The notes under the pieces were generated by a model. That model made no database searches and was not told the DNA's origin. It was given only the letters and a program-made list of their open reading frames with translations. From positions 62,001-126,000 of the forward strand of contig NZ_NIHD01000010.1 of the NCBI RefSeq assembly GCF_002806975.1: a stretch of 64,000 nucleotides of DNA, written 5' to 3'. Of this stretch, positions 8,590-15,597 are shown piece by piece (the stretch's first letter is position 1; each line of letters starts with the position of its first letter). Origin of the DNA: Marinobacter aromaticivorans (GTDB taxonomy: Bacteria; Pseudomonadota; Gammaproteobacteria; Pseudomonadales; Oleiphilaceae). A program made the position numbers and the translations under genes.

Positions 8590-9062
8590 TCCCGCCCCAG
8601 AAGCTGGTCGCGCTCTTTATTGAGTCGATCGATCTGGCGGTCAGCAGTGTCGATTTCAGATTGGTACCGCTGCCGCTGTACTTCCGCACCCTCAGCCAGC
8701 GAACCCTCCCAGACCGCCCCGGCGATGTTGTTGTTCGCGCGCGCCCGGTCCCTGTCAAACTGCCTCAGAGCTGCATTCATATCACTGCGCGCACGTACCT
8801 TTCGCCGCTCCAAATCTCGTATTTCATTGGCTATTGCATGCAGCCGCCGGTCCACCTCCCGCTGCTTCATAAAGTCCTGGGCACCCTCGCTGACCATCGA
8901 TCCGCCCTGTGACTTCGGAGCTCGCACCTCGATCTTTTGCGCATCGTCGCCGCATGGCTGGTCAGAAAAAACGGTCTGACCGTTAACTTTGCATTGGTAT
9001 ACCGCACCATGGCTGATTGCTGGCGCGGTGATTGCGATTAGTAATAGCGTCCTTTTGAGCAT
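8586..9062 (-). CDS. Secreted DUF4124-domain protein with coiled coil
   Basis: The chosen start (9062) has a strong AGGAGG ribosome-binding site 5 bases upstream; a longer frame to 9137 lacks one. The 158-residue product has a signal peptide (Met-Leu-Lys-Arg-Thr-Leu then a hydrophobic core ending near Ser-His-Gly-Ala), a short DUF4124-like segment (Val-Tyr-Gln-Cys-Lys-Val-Asn-Gly then Phe-Ser-Asp-Gln-Pro-Cys) with two Cys likely to form a disulfide, and a long charged coiled coil. It should act in the periplasm. It lies opposite to the tail genes at the prophage edge with its own promoter region, the usual situation of lysogenic cargo. Function unknown. Confidence 0.7.
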   Translation of the reverse strand: MLKRTLLLIAITAPAISHGAVYQCKVNGQTVFSDQPCGDDAQKIEVRAPKSQGGSMVSEGAQDFMKQREVDRRLHAIANEIRDLERRKVRARSDMNAALRQFDRDRARANNNIAGAVWEGSLAEGAEVQRQRYQSEIDTADRQIDRLNKERDQLLGRD

Positions 9063-9182
9063 GTTATCCTCCTTTGATCGATACCTTAGCGCAGACCATA
9101 AAGCGCCGCTGTTAAAGACTGTAAAATAGCGCGACATTAGCGTGCTGATAAATTATGCCTGCGGGCATTTTGTGGCCACACC

Positions 9183-9210
9183 TTAGACATTGTTAGACAT
9201 CTATAGACAT
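9183..9210. repeat. Three 10-bp-phased TTAGACAT direct repeats
   Basis: TTAGACAT, TTAGACAT and ATAGACAT follow each other at exactly 10-bp spacing, so all copies face the same side of the helix. They lie about 250 bp left of the probable att core. Phased direct repeats in this position resemble arm-type integrase or excisionase binding sites at phage attachment regions. The function is inferred. Confidence 0.5.
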
Positions 9211-9267
9211 TTGTGGGCGAGAACGTACAATCCAGCACTATATAAATCATGGCCTTACGTTAGCTGG

Positions 9268-9289
9268 CAGCACTCATAATGCTGGGGTC
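9268..9289 (+). other. tRNA-Met-like anticodon arm relic
   Basis: CAGCA-CTCATAA-TGCTG forms a perfect 5-bp stem with a 7-nt loop whose central triplet is CAT, followed by GGGTC, the usual variable loop. This is identical in layout to the anticodon arm of elongator tRNA-Met. No T arm or acceptor stem follows, so it is not a working tRNA. It may be a relic of a phage-borne tRNA or a chance match. Confidence 0.25.
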
Positions 9290-9456
9290 GGGCTCTCCGG
9301 CCTCAGCAATTCCCTGCCCCAACCCTTGCCAATATCCAATCCAAAACCGTAATGTAACCCTTTGATCTATAAGGGCCGTAATTCCCTATTTTCTACCCAT
9401 GGCAGAAGGCAGGTTTTCATTGTATTTCATGACCTTACTGGCAGTGTCATCCATAC

Positions 9457-9501
9457 ATGGGGTGCAAGGGGTCGTAGGTTCAAATCCTACCGTCCCGACC
9501 A
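9457..9501 (+). other. 3' half of tRNA-Pro(GGG): probable phage attachment core (att)
   Basis: The sequence reads as the anticodon loop ATGGGGT (anticodon GGG), the 3' anticodon stem GCAAG, variable loop GGGTC, T arm GTAGG-TTCAAAT-CCTAC, acceptor strand CGTCCCG, discriminator A and CCA. The expected 5' strand (CTTGC) is replaced by CATAC and no D arm or 5' acceptor strand precedes it, so only the 3' part of the gene is present. Duplicated tRNA 3' ends are the classic result of integrase insertion into a tRNA gene. It marks the right end of the prophage; the intact tRNA should lie beyond the left edge. Confidence 0.75.
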
Positions 9502-9508
9502 GAATTCC

Positions 9509-9546
9509 AAAAAAATCCAATCACTTGACGGTGGTTGGATTTTTTT
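9509..9546 (+). terminator. Intrinsic terminator after the tRNA-Pro end
   Basis: A perfect 12-bp inverted repeat (seven A plus TCCAA, paired with TTGGA plus seven T) with a 14-nt loop lies 7 bp after the CCA end. This is the native terminator expected behind a tRNA gene and suggests that the DNA to the right is original host flank. Confidence 0.8.
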
Positions 9547-9573
9547 ATGCCTGAAGCCTTTTCGGGAATTCCA

Positions 9574-9595
9574 TTTTGCCCCACTTTTGCCCCAC
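9574..9595. repeat. Tandem 11-bp repeat TTTTGCCCCAC x2
   Basis: Two identical, directly adjacent copies of TTTTGCCCCAC lie 73 bp right of the att core. They could be recombinase or regulatory binding sites; no gene overlaps them. Confidence 0.5.
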
Positions 9596-9716
9596 CAATA
9601 AAAGAAAGTCGCCTGAATCAAATTTTTCAACTGCACCCGCACCTTGCCTTCCCCCAACAACTAAAGTAAAACCAAGCCATTCGAGTGGTTAGCAAGCCCC
9701 CATCCTAACCCGTACC

Positions 9717-9756
9717 AAAAGGCACGCACCGACACATCTTGTCGCTGGGTGCTTTT
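9717..9756. repeat. Imperfect long hairpin upstream of hsdM
   Basis: AAAAGGCACGCACCGACA pairs with TGTCGCTGGGTGCTTTT across a CATCT loop, with two mismatches and one bulge. A smaller inverted repeat (GGTTAG/CTAACC) lies at 9687-9710. The T run on the plus side makes it a possible terminator or attenuator ahead of hsdM. The rest of the 9063-9808 gap holds only the att, repeat and terminator elements listed separately. Confidence 0.45.
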
Positions 9757-9808
9757 ACGCTATGCCAGCAGCCAAAAAGCATTTACTTTGGAAAGGACAT
9801 ATCCGGTA

Positions 9809-11593
9809 ATGAACAACCCCGAACAACAGTTCCTCAAAGCCCTCGACGATAAACTCTGGAAATCCGCCGACAAGCTGCGCGCCAACCTGGACGCCGCCAA
9901 CTACAAGCACGTCGTGCTCGGCCTGATCTTCCTGAAATACGTATCCGATGCCTTCGAGGAGCGCCAGGACGAACTGCTGGAACTATTCAAAACCGACAGC
10001 GACGACAACATCTACTATCTGCCCCGGGACGATTTCAACAACGAAGATGAATACCAAAATGCGCTGAGCGACGAGCTGGAAGTATTGGATTACTACCGCG
10101 AAGCCAACGTGTTCTGGGTGCCCAAAGCCGCCCGCTGGAACACCCTGAAAGAAAAAGCCGTACTGCCCGTGGGCACCGTGCTCTGGCAAGACGAAGCCGG
10201 TAATGACGTTAAATTGCGCTCCGTCTCCTGGCTGATCGACAACGCCCTGGAAGAGATTGAAAAGCACAACAAAAAACTCAAAGGCATTCTTAACCGCATC
10301 AGCCAGTATCAGCTGGACAACGACAAGCTGCTGGGCTTAATCAACACGTTCTCCGACACCTCCTTCACCAAGCCGGTGTTGGATGGCGAGAAGCTGAACC
10401 TGCAAAGCAAAGACATCCTCGGCCATGTATACGAATACTTCCTGGGCCAGTTCGCCCTGGCCGAAGGCAAGCAGGGTGGCCAGTATTACACCCCAAAAAG
10501 CATCGTGACCCTGATTGTGGAAATGTTGCAGCCGTACTCAGGCCGGGTGTACGACCCCGCCATGGGCTCTGGCGGTTTCTTTGTTTCCAGTGACAAGTTC
10601 ATTGAAGAACACGCCAGCGAGCAGCATTACGATGCCGCCGAGCAGAAAAAGCACATCTCTGTGTATGGTCAGGAGTCTAACCCCACCACCTGGAAGCTGG
10701 CGGCCATGAACATGGCTATCCGGGGTATCGACTTCAACTTTGGCAAGAAAAACGCCGATACCTTTCTGGACGATCAGCACCCCGACCTGCGCGCCGACTT
10801 TGTAATGGCCAACCCGCCGTTCAATATTAAGGACTGGTGGAGCGAATCCCTGGCCGACGATGTGCGCTGGAAGTACGGCACCCCGCCCAAAGGCAACGCG
10901 AACTTTGGCTGGCTGCAACACATGCTTCACCACCTGGCACCCACCGGCAGCATGGCTCTGCTGTTGGCCAACGGCTCCATGAGCTCCAACACCAACAACG
11001 AAGGCGAAATCCGCAAGCGCTTGGTAGAAGAAGACCTGGTGGAATGCATGGTCGCCCTGCCCGGCCAGCTGTTCACCAACACCCAAATCCCGGCTTGTAT
11101 CTGGTTTCTGACCAAAGACAAATCCGGCCATGCCCCCCTCTCCCCTCGCGGGATAGGGGCCGGGGGTGAGGGGGTAAAACGCGATCGCCAGAAAGAACTC
11201 CTGTTTATCGACGCCCGCAACCTGGGCTTTATGCGCGACCGGGTACTGCGGGACTTCACCGTTGAGGACATCGCCAAAATCGCCGACACCTTCCACGCCT
11301 GGCAGCAATCTTCTCCCTCTCCCCTTGCGGGAGAGGGTCGGGGAGAGGGGGAAAGCGGCTACAGTGACATCGCCGGCTTCTGCAAATCCGCCAGCCTGGA
11401 CGAAATCAAGAAACACGATTTTGTTCTGACACCAGGGCGTTATGTGGGCGCGCAGGAGCAGGAAGACGACGGCGAGCCATTTGCCGAGAAGATGGCGAGG
11501 TTGACCGGGCAGTTGCGGGAGCAGTTTGCTGAGAGTGACCGGCTGGAGACTGAGATCAAGCGGAATCTTGGGAGGCTGGGGTATGAGTACTGA
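9809..11593 (+). CDS. hsdM: Type I restriction-modification system, DNA methyltransferase subunit M
   Basis: The 594-residue protein is an N6-adenine methyltransferase that modifies host DNA as part of the HsdM2S(R2) complex. An N-terminal helical HsdM domain (about 1-150) precedes the SAM domain, with motif I Asp-Pro-Ala-Met-Gly-Ser-Gly-Gly-Phe-Phe and the catalytic motif Asn-Pro-Pro-Phe. The start at 9809 gives the canonical family N-terminus (Met-Asn-Asn-Pro-Glu-Gln-Gln-Phe); an AAGGA lies about 11 bases upstream, and the longer frame to 9749 is unsupported. Two in-frame GC-rich palindromic insertions (around residues 441-456 and 501-515) add Pro/Gly/Glu-rich loops. It overlaps hsdS by 11 bp. 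Confidence 0.95.
   Translation: MNNPEQQFLKALDDKLWKSADKLRANLDAANYKHVVLGLIFLKYVSDAFEERQDELLELFKTDSDDNIYYLPRDDFNNEDEYQNALSDELEVLDYYREANVFWVPKAARWNTLKEKAVLPVGTVLWQDEAGNDVKLRSVSWLIDNALEEIEKHNKKLKGILNRISQYQLDNDKLLGLINTFSDTSFTKPVLDGEKLNLQSKDILGHVYEYFLGQFALAEGKQGGQYYTPKSIVTLIVEMLQPYSGRVYDPAMGSGGFFVSSDKFIEEHASEQHYDAAEQKKHISVYGQESNPTTWKLAAMNMAIRGIDFNFGKKNADTFLDDQHPDLRADFVMANPPFNIKDWWSESLADDVRWKYGTPPKGNANFGWLQHMLHHLAPTGSMALLLANGSMSSNTNNEGEIRKRLVEEDLVECMVALPGQLFTNTQIPACIWFLTKDKSGHAPLSPRGIGAGGEGVKRDRQKELLFIDARNLGFMRDRVLRDFTVEDIAKIADTFHAWQQSSPSPLAGEGRGEGESGYSDIAGFCKSASLDEIKKHDFVLTPGRYVGAQEQEDDGEPFAEKMARLTGQLREQFAESDRLETEIKRNLGRLGYEY
11133..11176. repeat. Palindromic GC-rich element inserted in hsdM (copy 1)
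   Basis: CCCCTCTCCCC...GGGG...GGGTGAGGGGG forms an imperfect palindrome read in frame as Pro-Leu-Ser-Pro-Arg-Gly-Ile-Gly-Ala-Gly-Gly-Glu-Gly. It resembles the widespread Ser-Pro-Leu-Ala-Gly-Glu-Gly-Arg-Gly-Glu-Gly type of dispersed bacterial palindromic repeats, normally intergenic. It sits just after the methyltransferase core, in a tolerant loop. Confidence 0.7.
11312..11352. repeat. Palindromic GC-rich element inserted in hsdM (copy 2)
   Basis: TCTCCCTCTCCCC-TTGC-GGGAGAGGG plus GGGGAGAGGGGG is a near-perfect palindrome encoding Ser-Pro-Ser-Pro-Leu-Ala-Gly-Glu-Gly-Arg-Gly-Glu-Gly-Glu. It is a second member of the same family 136 bp from the first, also in frame. Confidence 0.75.
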
Positions 11594-12938
11594 GCTCATT
11601 TCTGCGCAATTATCAGAATATCTTCGATTCAAAAATGGCAAGTCTTCGCCTGATCGAGACGACGACGCACCGTTTCCAGTTTACGGGTCCAATGGACTCA
11701 TAGGGCATGCAGACAAGATTAACTCTGACCAGAACACGATTATTATCGGACGTGTCGGGAGTTATTGCGGGAGTGTCCATTTTTCTGATAAGCCCTGCTG
11801 GGTATCGGATAATGCGATCATTTGTACCAGCAAGAACCCTGAAGATAGCTTGTTCTGGTATTACTTTCTGACATTCTCAGACTTAAACCAATATCGATCA
11901 GGCTCAGGACAACCGCTTCTCAATCAAGGCACACTTAACTCAATCTCGTGCGAGGTTCCACGGGCGCTTACTGAGAGAGTCCGTATTGGCGAACTTCTCG
12001 CCTCATTCGACAAAAAACAGGGACTCAACCACCAAATCAACCAAACCCTCGAACAGATGGCCCAGGCCATCTTCAAAAGCTGGTTTGTCGATTTCGAGCC
12101 GGTCAAAGCCAAGATCGCCGCACTGGAAGCCGGCGGCAGCGAGGAAGACGCCCTGCTCGCCGCCATGCAGGCCATTTCCGGCAAAGGCGAAGCGGAGCTA
12201 ACCCGCCTCCAGGCCGAACAGCCCGAACAATACGCCGAACTCCGCGCCACCGCCGAGCTGTTTCCGTCGGCCATGCAGGATAGTGAGCTGGGAGAGATTC
12301 CGGAGGGGTGGAGAGTTAGTCACATTGGCGATGAGGTAACGGTTGTAGGTGGTGGGACTCCATCTACCAAAAACCCAGACTTCTGGGAGAGTGGCGAGAT
12401 CAACTGGACTTCTCCGAAAGACCTATCAAATCTATCAGACAAGGTTCTCGTCAAAACCGAGCGCAAAGTAACTGAAGCAGGTCTTGCGAAGATTAGCTCT
12501 GGCCTGTTGCCAGTTGATACTGTGCTGATGTCATCACGGGCACCAGTTGGGTATCTGGCCCTCGCTAAGATACCCGTAGCCGTAAACCAAGGCTATATTG
12601 CGATGAAATGCGAAAAGGCTCTAAGCCCCGAGTTCGTTATTCAGTGGTGCGCGGCACACATGGACGAAATCAAAAGCAGGGCCAGCGGCACCACCTTCGC
12701 AGAGATTAGTAAAAAGAACTTCAAAATTATACCGCTAGTTATGCCTCAAGAATCACTGATTTCGGCTTACTCAAAACAAGTATCTTCGCTCTACGAAGCT
12801 ATTGAGAATAACGTCAGGGAGTCGGATACCCTCGCAACACTGCGGGATTCCTTGCTACCCAAACTCCTCTCAGGCGAACTCTCGGTTACAGCTGCAGAGA
12901 ATCAAATAGCAGAAGCCGCGGAGCCCGCCGATGTTTAA
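11583..12938 (+). CDS. hsdS: Type I restriction-modification system, specificity subunit S
   Basis: The start at 11583 overlaps the end of hsdM and has a GGGAGG ribosome-binding site; the longer frame to 11526 does not. The 451-residue protein has two target-recognition domains (about 1-125 and 235-385), each followed by a conserved helical spacer. The central spacer carries Leu-Asn-His-Gln-Ile-Asn-Gln-Thr-Leu-Glu and Phe-Lys-Ser-Trp-Phe-Val-Asp-Phe-Glu-Pro-Val, typical of HsdS. It determines the bipartite sequence methylated and cut. The DNA of both recognition domains is visibly more AT-rich than the spacer, a sign of recombinational domain exchange. The next gene overlaps by 8 bp. Confidence 0.95.
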   Translation: MSTELISAQLSEYLRFKNGKSSPDRDDDAPFPVYGSNGLIGHADKINSDQNTIIIGRVGSYCGSVHFSDKPCWVSDNAIICTSKNPEDSLFWYYFLTFSDLNQYRSGSGQPLLNQGTLNSISCEVPRALTERVRIGELLASFDKKQGLNHQINQTLEQMAQAIFKSWFVDFEPVKAKIAALEAGGSEEDALLAAMQAISGKGEAELTRLQAEQPEQYAELRATAELFPSAMQDSELGEIPEGWRVSHIGDEVTVVGGGTPSTKNPDFWESGEINWTSPKDLSNLSDKVLVKTERKVTEAGLAKISSGLLPVDTVLMSSRAPVGYLALAKIPVAVNQGYIAMKCEKALSPEFVIQWCAAHMDEIKSRASGTTFAEISKKNFKIIPLVMPQESLISAYSKQVSSLYEAIENNVRESDTLATLRDSLLPKLLSGELSVTAAENQIAEAAEPADV

Positions 12939-14114
12939 AATCAATCCCACCTCCAACCGCATCATCCCGCTAGAAGCCAAACGCTTCACCGAACTGGGTT
13001 TCACCGAACGCAAGCACCTGCAGGAATGGCTGGAAAACTACCCGCAAGCGCTGGCGCAAGGCGACGGCGAAGAGCTGTTGATAATCCAGAAGGAATTCGA
13101 CGGCTTTGACGACACCCGCGAGCGACTGGATTTACTGGCTATCGATAAGGACGGCAATCTGGTCATTATCGAAAACAAACTCGACGACAGCGGCCGTGAT
13201 GTGGTGTGGCAGGCGCTGAAATATGCCAGCTACTGCGCCAATCTGAAAAAACAGCAGGTGGTGGAGATTTTTCAGCGCTACCTCAACCAGAAAGCCCAAA
13301 CCGAAGGCGGCGAGCCCGCCGATGCGGAGAAGCTGCTGCTGGAGTTTCTGCAGGCCGATGACCTGCCATCGGTTCAACTCAATACCCTGAAAAGCCAGCG
13401 CCTGATTCTGGTGGCCGCTCACTACCGCAAGGAAGTCACCAACACCGTGCTCTGGCTGAGCCAGTTCGGTGTCGACTGCCAGTGCTTTAAGGTGACGCCC
13501 TGGCAGGCCGGTGAAGAGCTGTTCCTGAATGTGGAGCAGATTATCCCCACGCCGGAAGCCTCTGACTTCATGATTGGTATGATGGCCAAGGAAGCTGAGG
13601 AAAAGAGCGCCAGCCAAGAACAAAGCCACCGGCACACACTACGCCAAGCATTTTGGGAACAGGCCCTGAAGGCCCTCAACCACAGCAGCTGCTCTTTGTT
13701 CAGCAATATCAGTCCTTCCAAAGATCACTGGCTGAGCGCTGGCTCCGGCGTCAGCTCCATGGCCTACCAGCTGATTTTCGGTAAAAGCGAAATACGGGTG
13801 GAGTTTTATATGTCCCGCGCTCAAGCGAGGCCAACCAGTTCGTGTTTGATCGACTGGCTGAGCAGAAGCAACGGATTGAAGCCACTTTTGGCGCAGAACT
13901 TACCTGGCAACCGCTGCCCAACCGCAAAGCCTGCCGAATTCTGTACGCTAAACCCGTGGACGGGTACGACAAGAACAACTGGCCAGAAATGATTCAGTGG
14001 CTGGTTAACCACATGATTTCGATGGAACAAGCGCTGAGCGGGCCGCTGGAGAAGATCAAGCAAGAACTGAAATACACCGACCTGAACAAAGAGCTGACTC
14101 AAGACACTGAATAG
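12931..14114 (+). pseudogene. DUF4268-type endonuclease-like protein, split by a frameshift
   Basis: The first frame (12931-13992) encodes an N-terminal nuclease-like domain of the DUF91/NucS type, with Glu-Arg-Leu-Asp-Leu-Leu-Ala-Ile-Asp and Leu-Val-Ile-Ile-Glu-Asn-Lys-Leu, i.e. an Asp...Glu-x-Lys core. Homology-like sequence then jumps frame near 13817-13821 (loss of about one G in CGC-GC-TCA) and continues as Phe-Asp-Arg-Leu-Ala-Glu-Gln-Lys to 14114, a DUF4268-like C-terminus. The reading in the first frame after about 13820 is off-frame. The ATG overlaps the hsdS end. Such proteins often sit inside type I R-M loci; the exact role is unknown. It is inactive in the C-terminal part unless this is a sequencing error. 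Confidence 0.75.
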
Positions 14115-14173
14115 CTCCGAGTCCCCTGATCATGTTGAGCTTCAAACGCAGCGTGAGGCTCAAGAAATTACCA

Positions 14174-14352
14174 GTATGCAAAAAATGCATACCGCTAATA
14201 TTGGACATGCCGAGAATTGCTAAAGAACTCTTAGCAGTTCAGTTGTTGCAAATTTTGCACATACTGCCAATGCCAAGGTGGCAGGAGCTATCCGGCATTT
14301 CCGGATAGTTTAAATCAAGAGTTGCAGATGCTCCGTTCTGGAACTCTTGATT
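14174..14352. repeat. Cluster of inverted repeats between convergent genes
   Basis: Four structures occur in 180 bp: GTATGCA-AAAAA-TGCATAC (14174-14192), TGCAAA-T-TTTGCA (about 14248-14260), CTATCCGG-CATTT-CCGGATAG (14288-14308, perfect 8-bp stem) and AATCAAGAGTT-18 nt-AACTCTTGATT (14313-14352, perfect 11-bp stem reaching the PIN stop codon). The last is a plausible terminator for the convergent genes; the others have no assigned role. Confidence 0.65.
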
Positions 14353-14917
14353 AAAGAAAATCCGCAAACTCCCGAAGCTTTGAAACCGTTTGAGGCAACT
14401 GCTGCTTTTGCAGCGTTGCCAAAAACGTATCAACACTAAGCTGCGGATTCTTAAGCGCTGAACGCTGCGCCTGAAAAGCGCGGAAACACAATGTGGGTGC
14501 CATGTCGATCTGGTAAAGAATAAAGTCGTCCGGGTGAATTACTTCAATGTCGTACTGGTCAAGCGCTGCTTCGGGAAAATCTTTCTGGTTGAAGGTAACA
14601 ATGGCGTTGGCGTTACAACGAATGGCCGCTGCCAGCACGTGGCGATCATCTGGGTCTGGAAGTTCCAGCCCCTCTATTAAGGGCTCGTACCCATACACTT
14701 TTGCATCGCGCACATGCCGGTCCATCAGCTCCCTCGCCCGCGTCAGGCTTTCCGGCGAGTGCTTTTTGGTTCTCAGCAGCGCATTAATCCATTCATCGTG
14801 GATATGATCCGTCCAGTGCGCCTTGAACAAGTCCGTCAATGCCAGGCGCATCAGCGCATCTCGCAAGGGCGCGGGATACAGCACACAGGCATCGTAAACG
14901 ACGGCAAACTTGCTCAT
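14351..14917 (-). CDS. PIN-domain protein, probable toxin
   Basis: The 188-residue protein is a PIN-domain nuclease, an Mg-dependent RNase fold. The acidic residues of the active site are visible: Val-Val-Tyr-Asp-Ala-Cys at the N-terminus, His-Ile-His-Asp-Glu-Trp near 38, and Leu-Pro-Asp-Pro-Asp-Asp-Arg-His near 90. It starts 6 bp after the antitoxin-like gene in the same operon, the usual antitoxin-toxin order. It is longer than classical VapC (about 130 aa), with an extra C-terminal helical part (about 140-188). Lodged inside an R-M locus, it may stabilise the island or act in phage defence. The PIN fold is confident, the toxin role inferred. Confidence 0.85.
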   Translation of the reverse strand: MSKFAVVYDACVLYPAPLRDALMRLALTDLFKAHWTDHIHDEWINALLRTKKHSPESLTRARELMDRHVRDAKVYGYEPLIEGLELPDPDDRHVLAAAIRCNANAIVTFNQKDFPEAALDQYDIEVIHPDDFILYQIDMAPTLCFRAFQAQRSALKNPQLSVDTFLATLQKQQLPQTVSKLREFADFL

Positions 14918-14923
14918 TTCCTG

Positions 14924-15376
14924 TTAGTACCCCATTCCTTCATCTTGGGAAAGTTCCGCCAATTCATCCAGCGCTGAGTGCCGTTGGCGGTCTACCTGCT
15001 CCTTGTAGCTCAATACGTCTTGCAACTTTACTCGCCGGTGAGCCCCCACCTTTCGAAACGGAATATCTCCTGCCTCCAGCAACTTCACGAGGAAGGGACG
15101 GCTAACATTCAATAGGTTGGCCGCGTCCTGTGTGCTGATTTCCTGATGATAGGGGATAAGACTGATGGCATTGCCCTGCGACACCTCCGCCAGCACATCC
15201 AACAGTATTTGCAGCACATGCCCCGGTAACACCAACTCGTCGGCCTCGCCGTTGCTGCCACGCAGCGAGAGCTGTACCCGGTCCACATCCGTGTACTTGG
15301 ACAAGGTGCGGCTGGAAACTTTGGCCTGTTCAACCTCTGCCGCCGTTGGCAAATGCACAATTTTTTGAGCAGACAT
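14924..15376 (-). CDS. Excisionase-type helix-turn-helix protein, probable antitoxin
   Basis: The chosen start (15376) has a perfect AGGAGG site; a longer frame to 15415 does not. The 150-residue protein has an N-terminal region (about 1-85) with Val-Gln-Leu-Ser-Leu-Arg-Gly and a C-terminal excisionase-family winged helix: Ile-Ser-Thr-Gln-Asp-Ala-Ala-Asn-Leu-Leu-Asn-Val-Ser-Arg-Pro-Phe. It is followed directly by the PIN gene, so it is the likely DNA-binding antitoxin and autoregulator. Four 9-bp direct repeats upstream (15430-15465) are candidate operators. Confidence 0.8.
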   Translation of the reverse strand: MSAQKIVHLPTAAEVEQAKVSSRTLSKYTDVDRVQLSLRGSNGEADELVLPGHVLQILLDVLAEVSQGNAISLIPYHQEISTQDAANLLNVSRPFLVKLLEAGDIPFRKVGAHRRVKLQDVLSYKEQVDRQRHSALDELAELSQDEGMGY

Positions 15377-15429
15377 AGCGTCCTCCTGATATGCAAATGA
15401 CAACTGTCTGGCCATACATTATGCCGCCC

Positions 15430-15465
15430 AAACGAAATAAACGAAACTAACGAAATAGACGATTT
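15430..15465. repeat. Four tandem 9-bp repeats (AAACGAAAT type), candidate operator
   Basis: AAACGAAAT, AAACGAAAC, TAACGAAAT and AGACGATTT lie head to tail, 54 bp upstream of the antitoxin start and 133 bp upstream of hsdR. They fall in the divergent control region and may bind the excisionase-like protein. Function inferred from position. Confidence 0.55.
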
Positions 15466-15597
15466 TGTTATAAGTAGGTGCAAGCTGTAGCTGTTTAGCC
15501 AGCTATCGACCATAATTTGACCTAGCTTATTGGAATTGCATGTATTTTCTTAAGCAATCAATCTTTGATGTATCCGATGAAAGTAAGGGAGTACGGG

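Noticed and set aside
9362..9601. Open frame across the tRNA-Pro 3' end
   Set aside because: It is the translation of a tRNA T arm and terminator, has no ribosome-binding site and no domain.
10538..11641. Long antisense frame opposite hsdM
   Set aside because: Shadow of a high-GC coding strand; the opposite strand has clear methyltransferase motifs.
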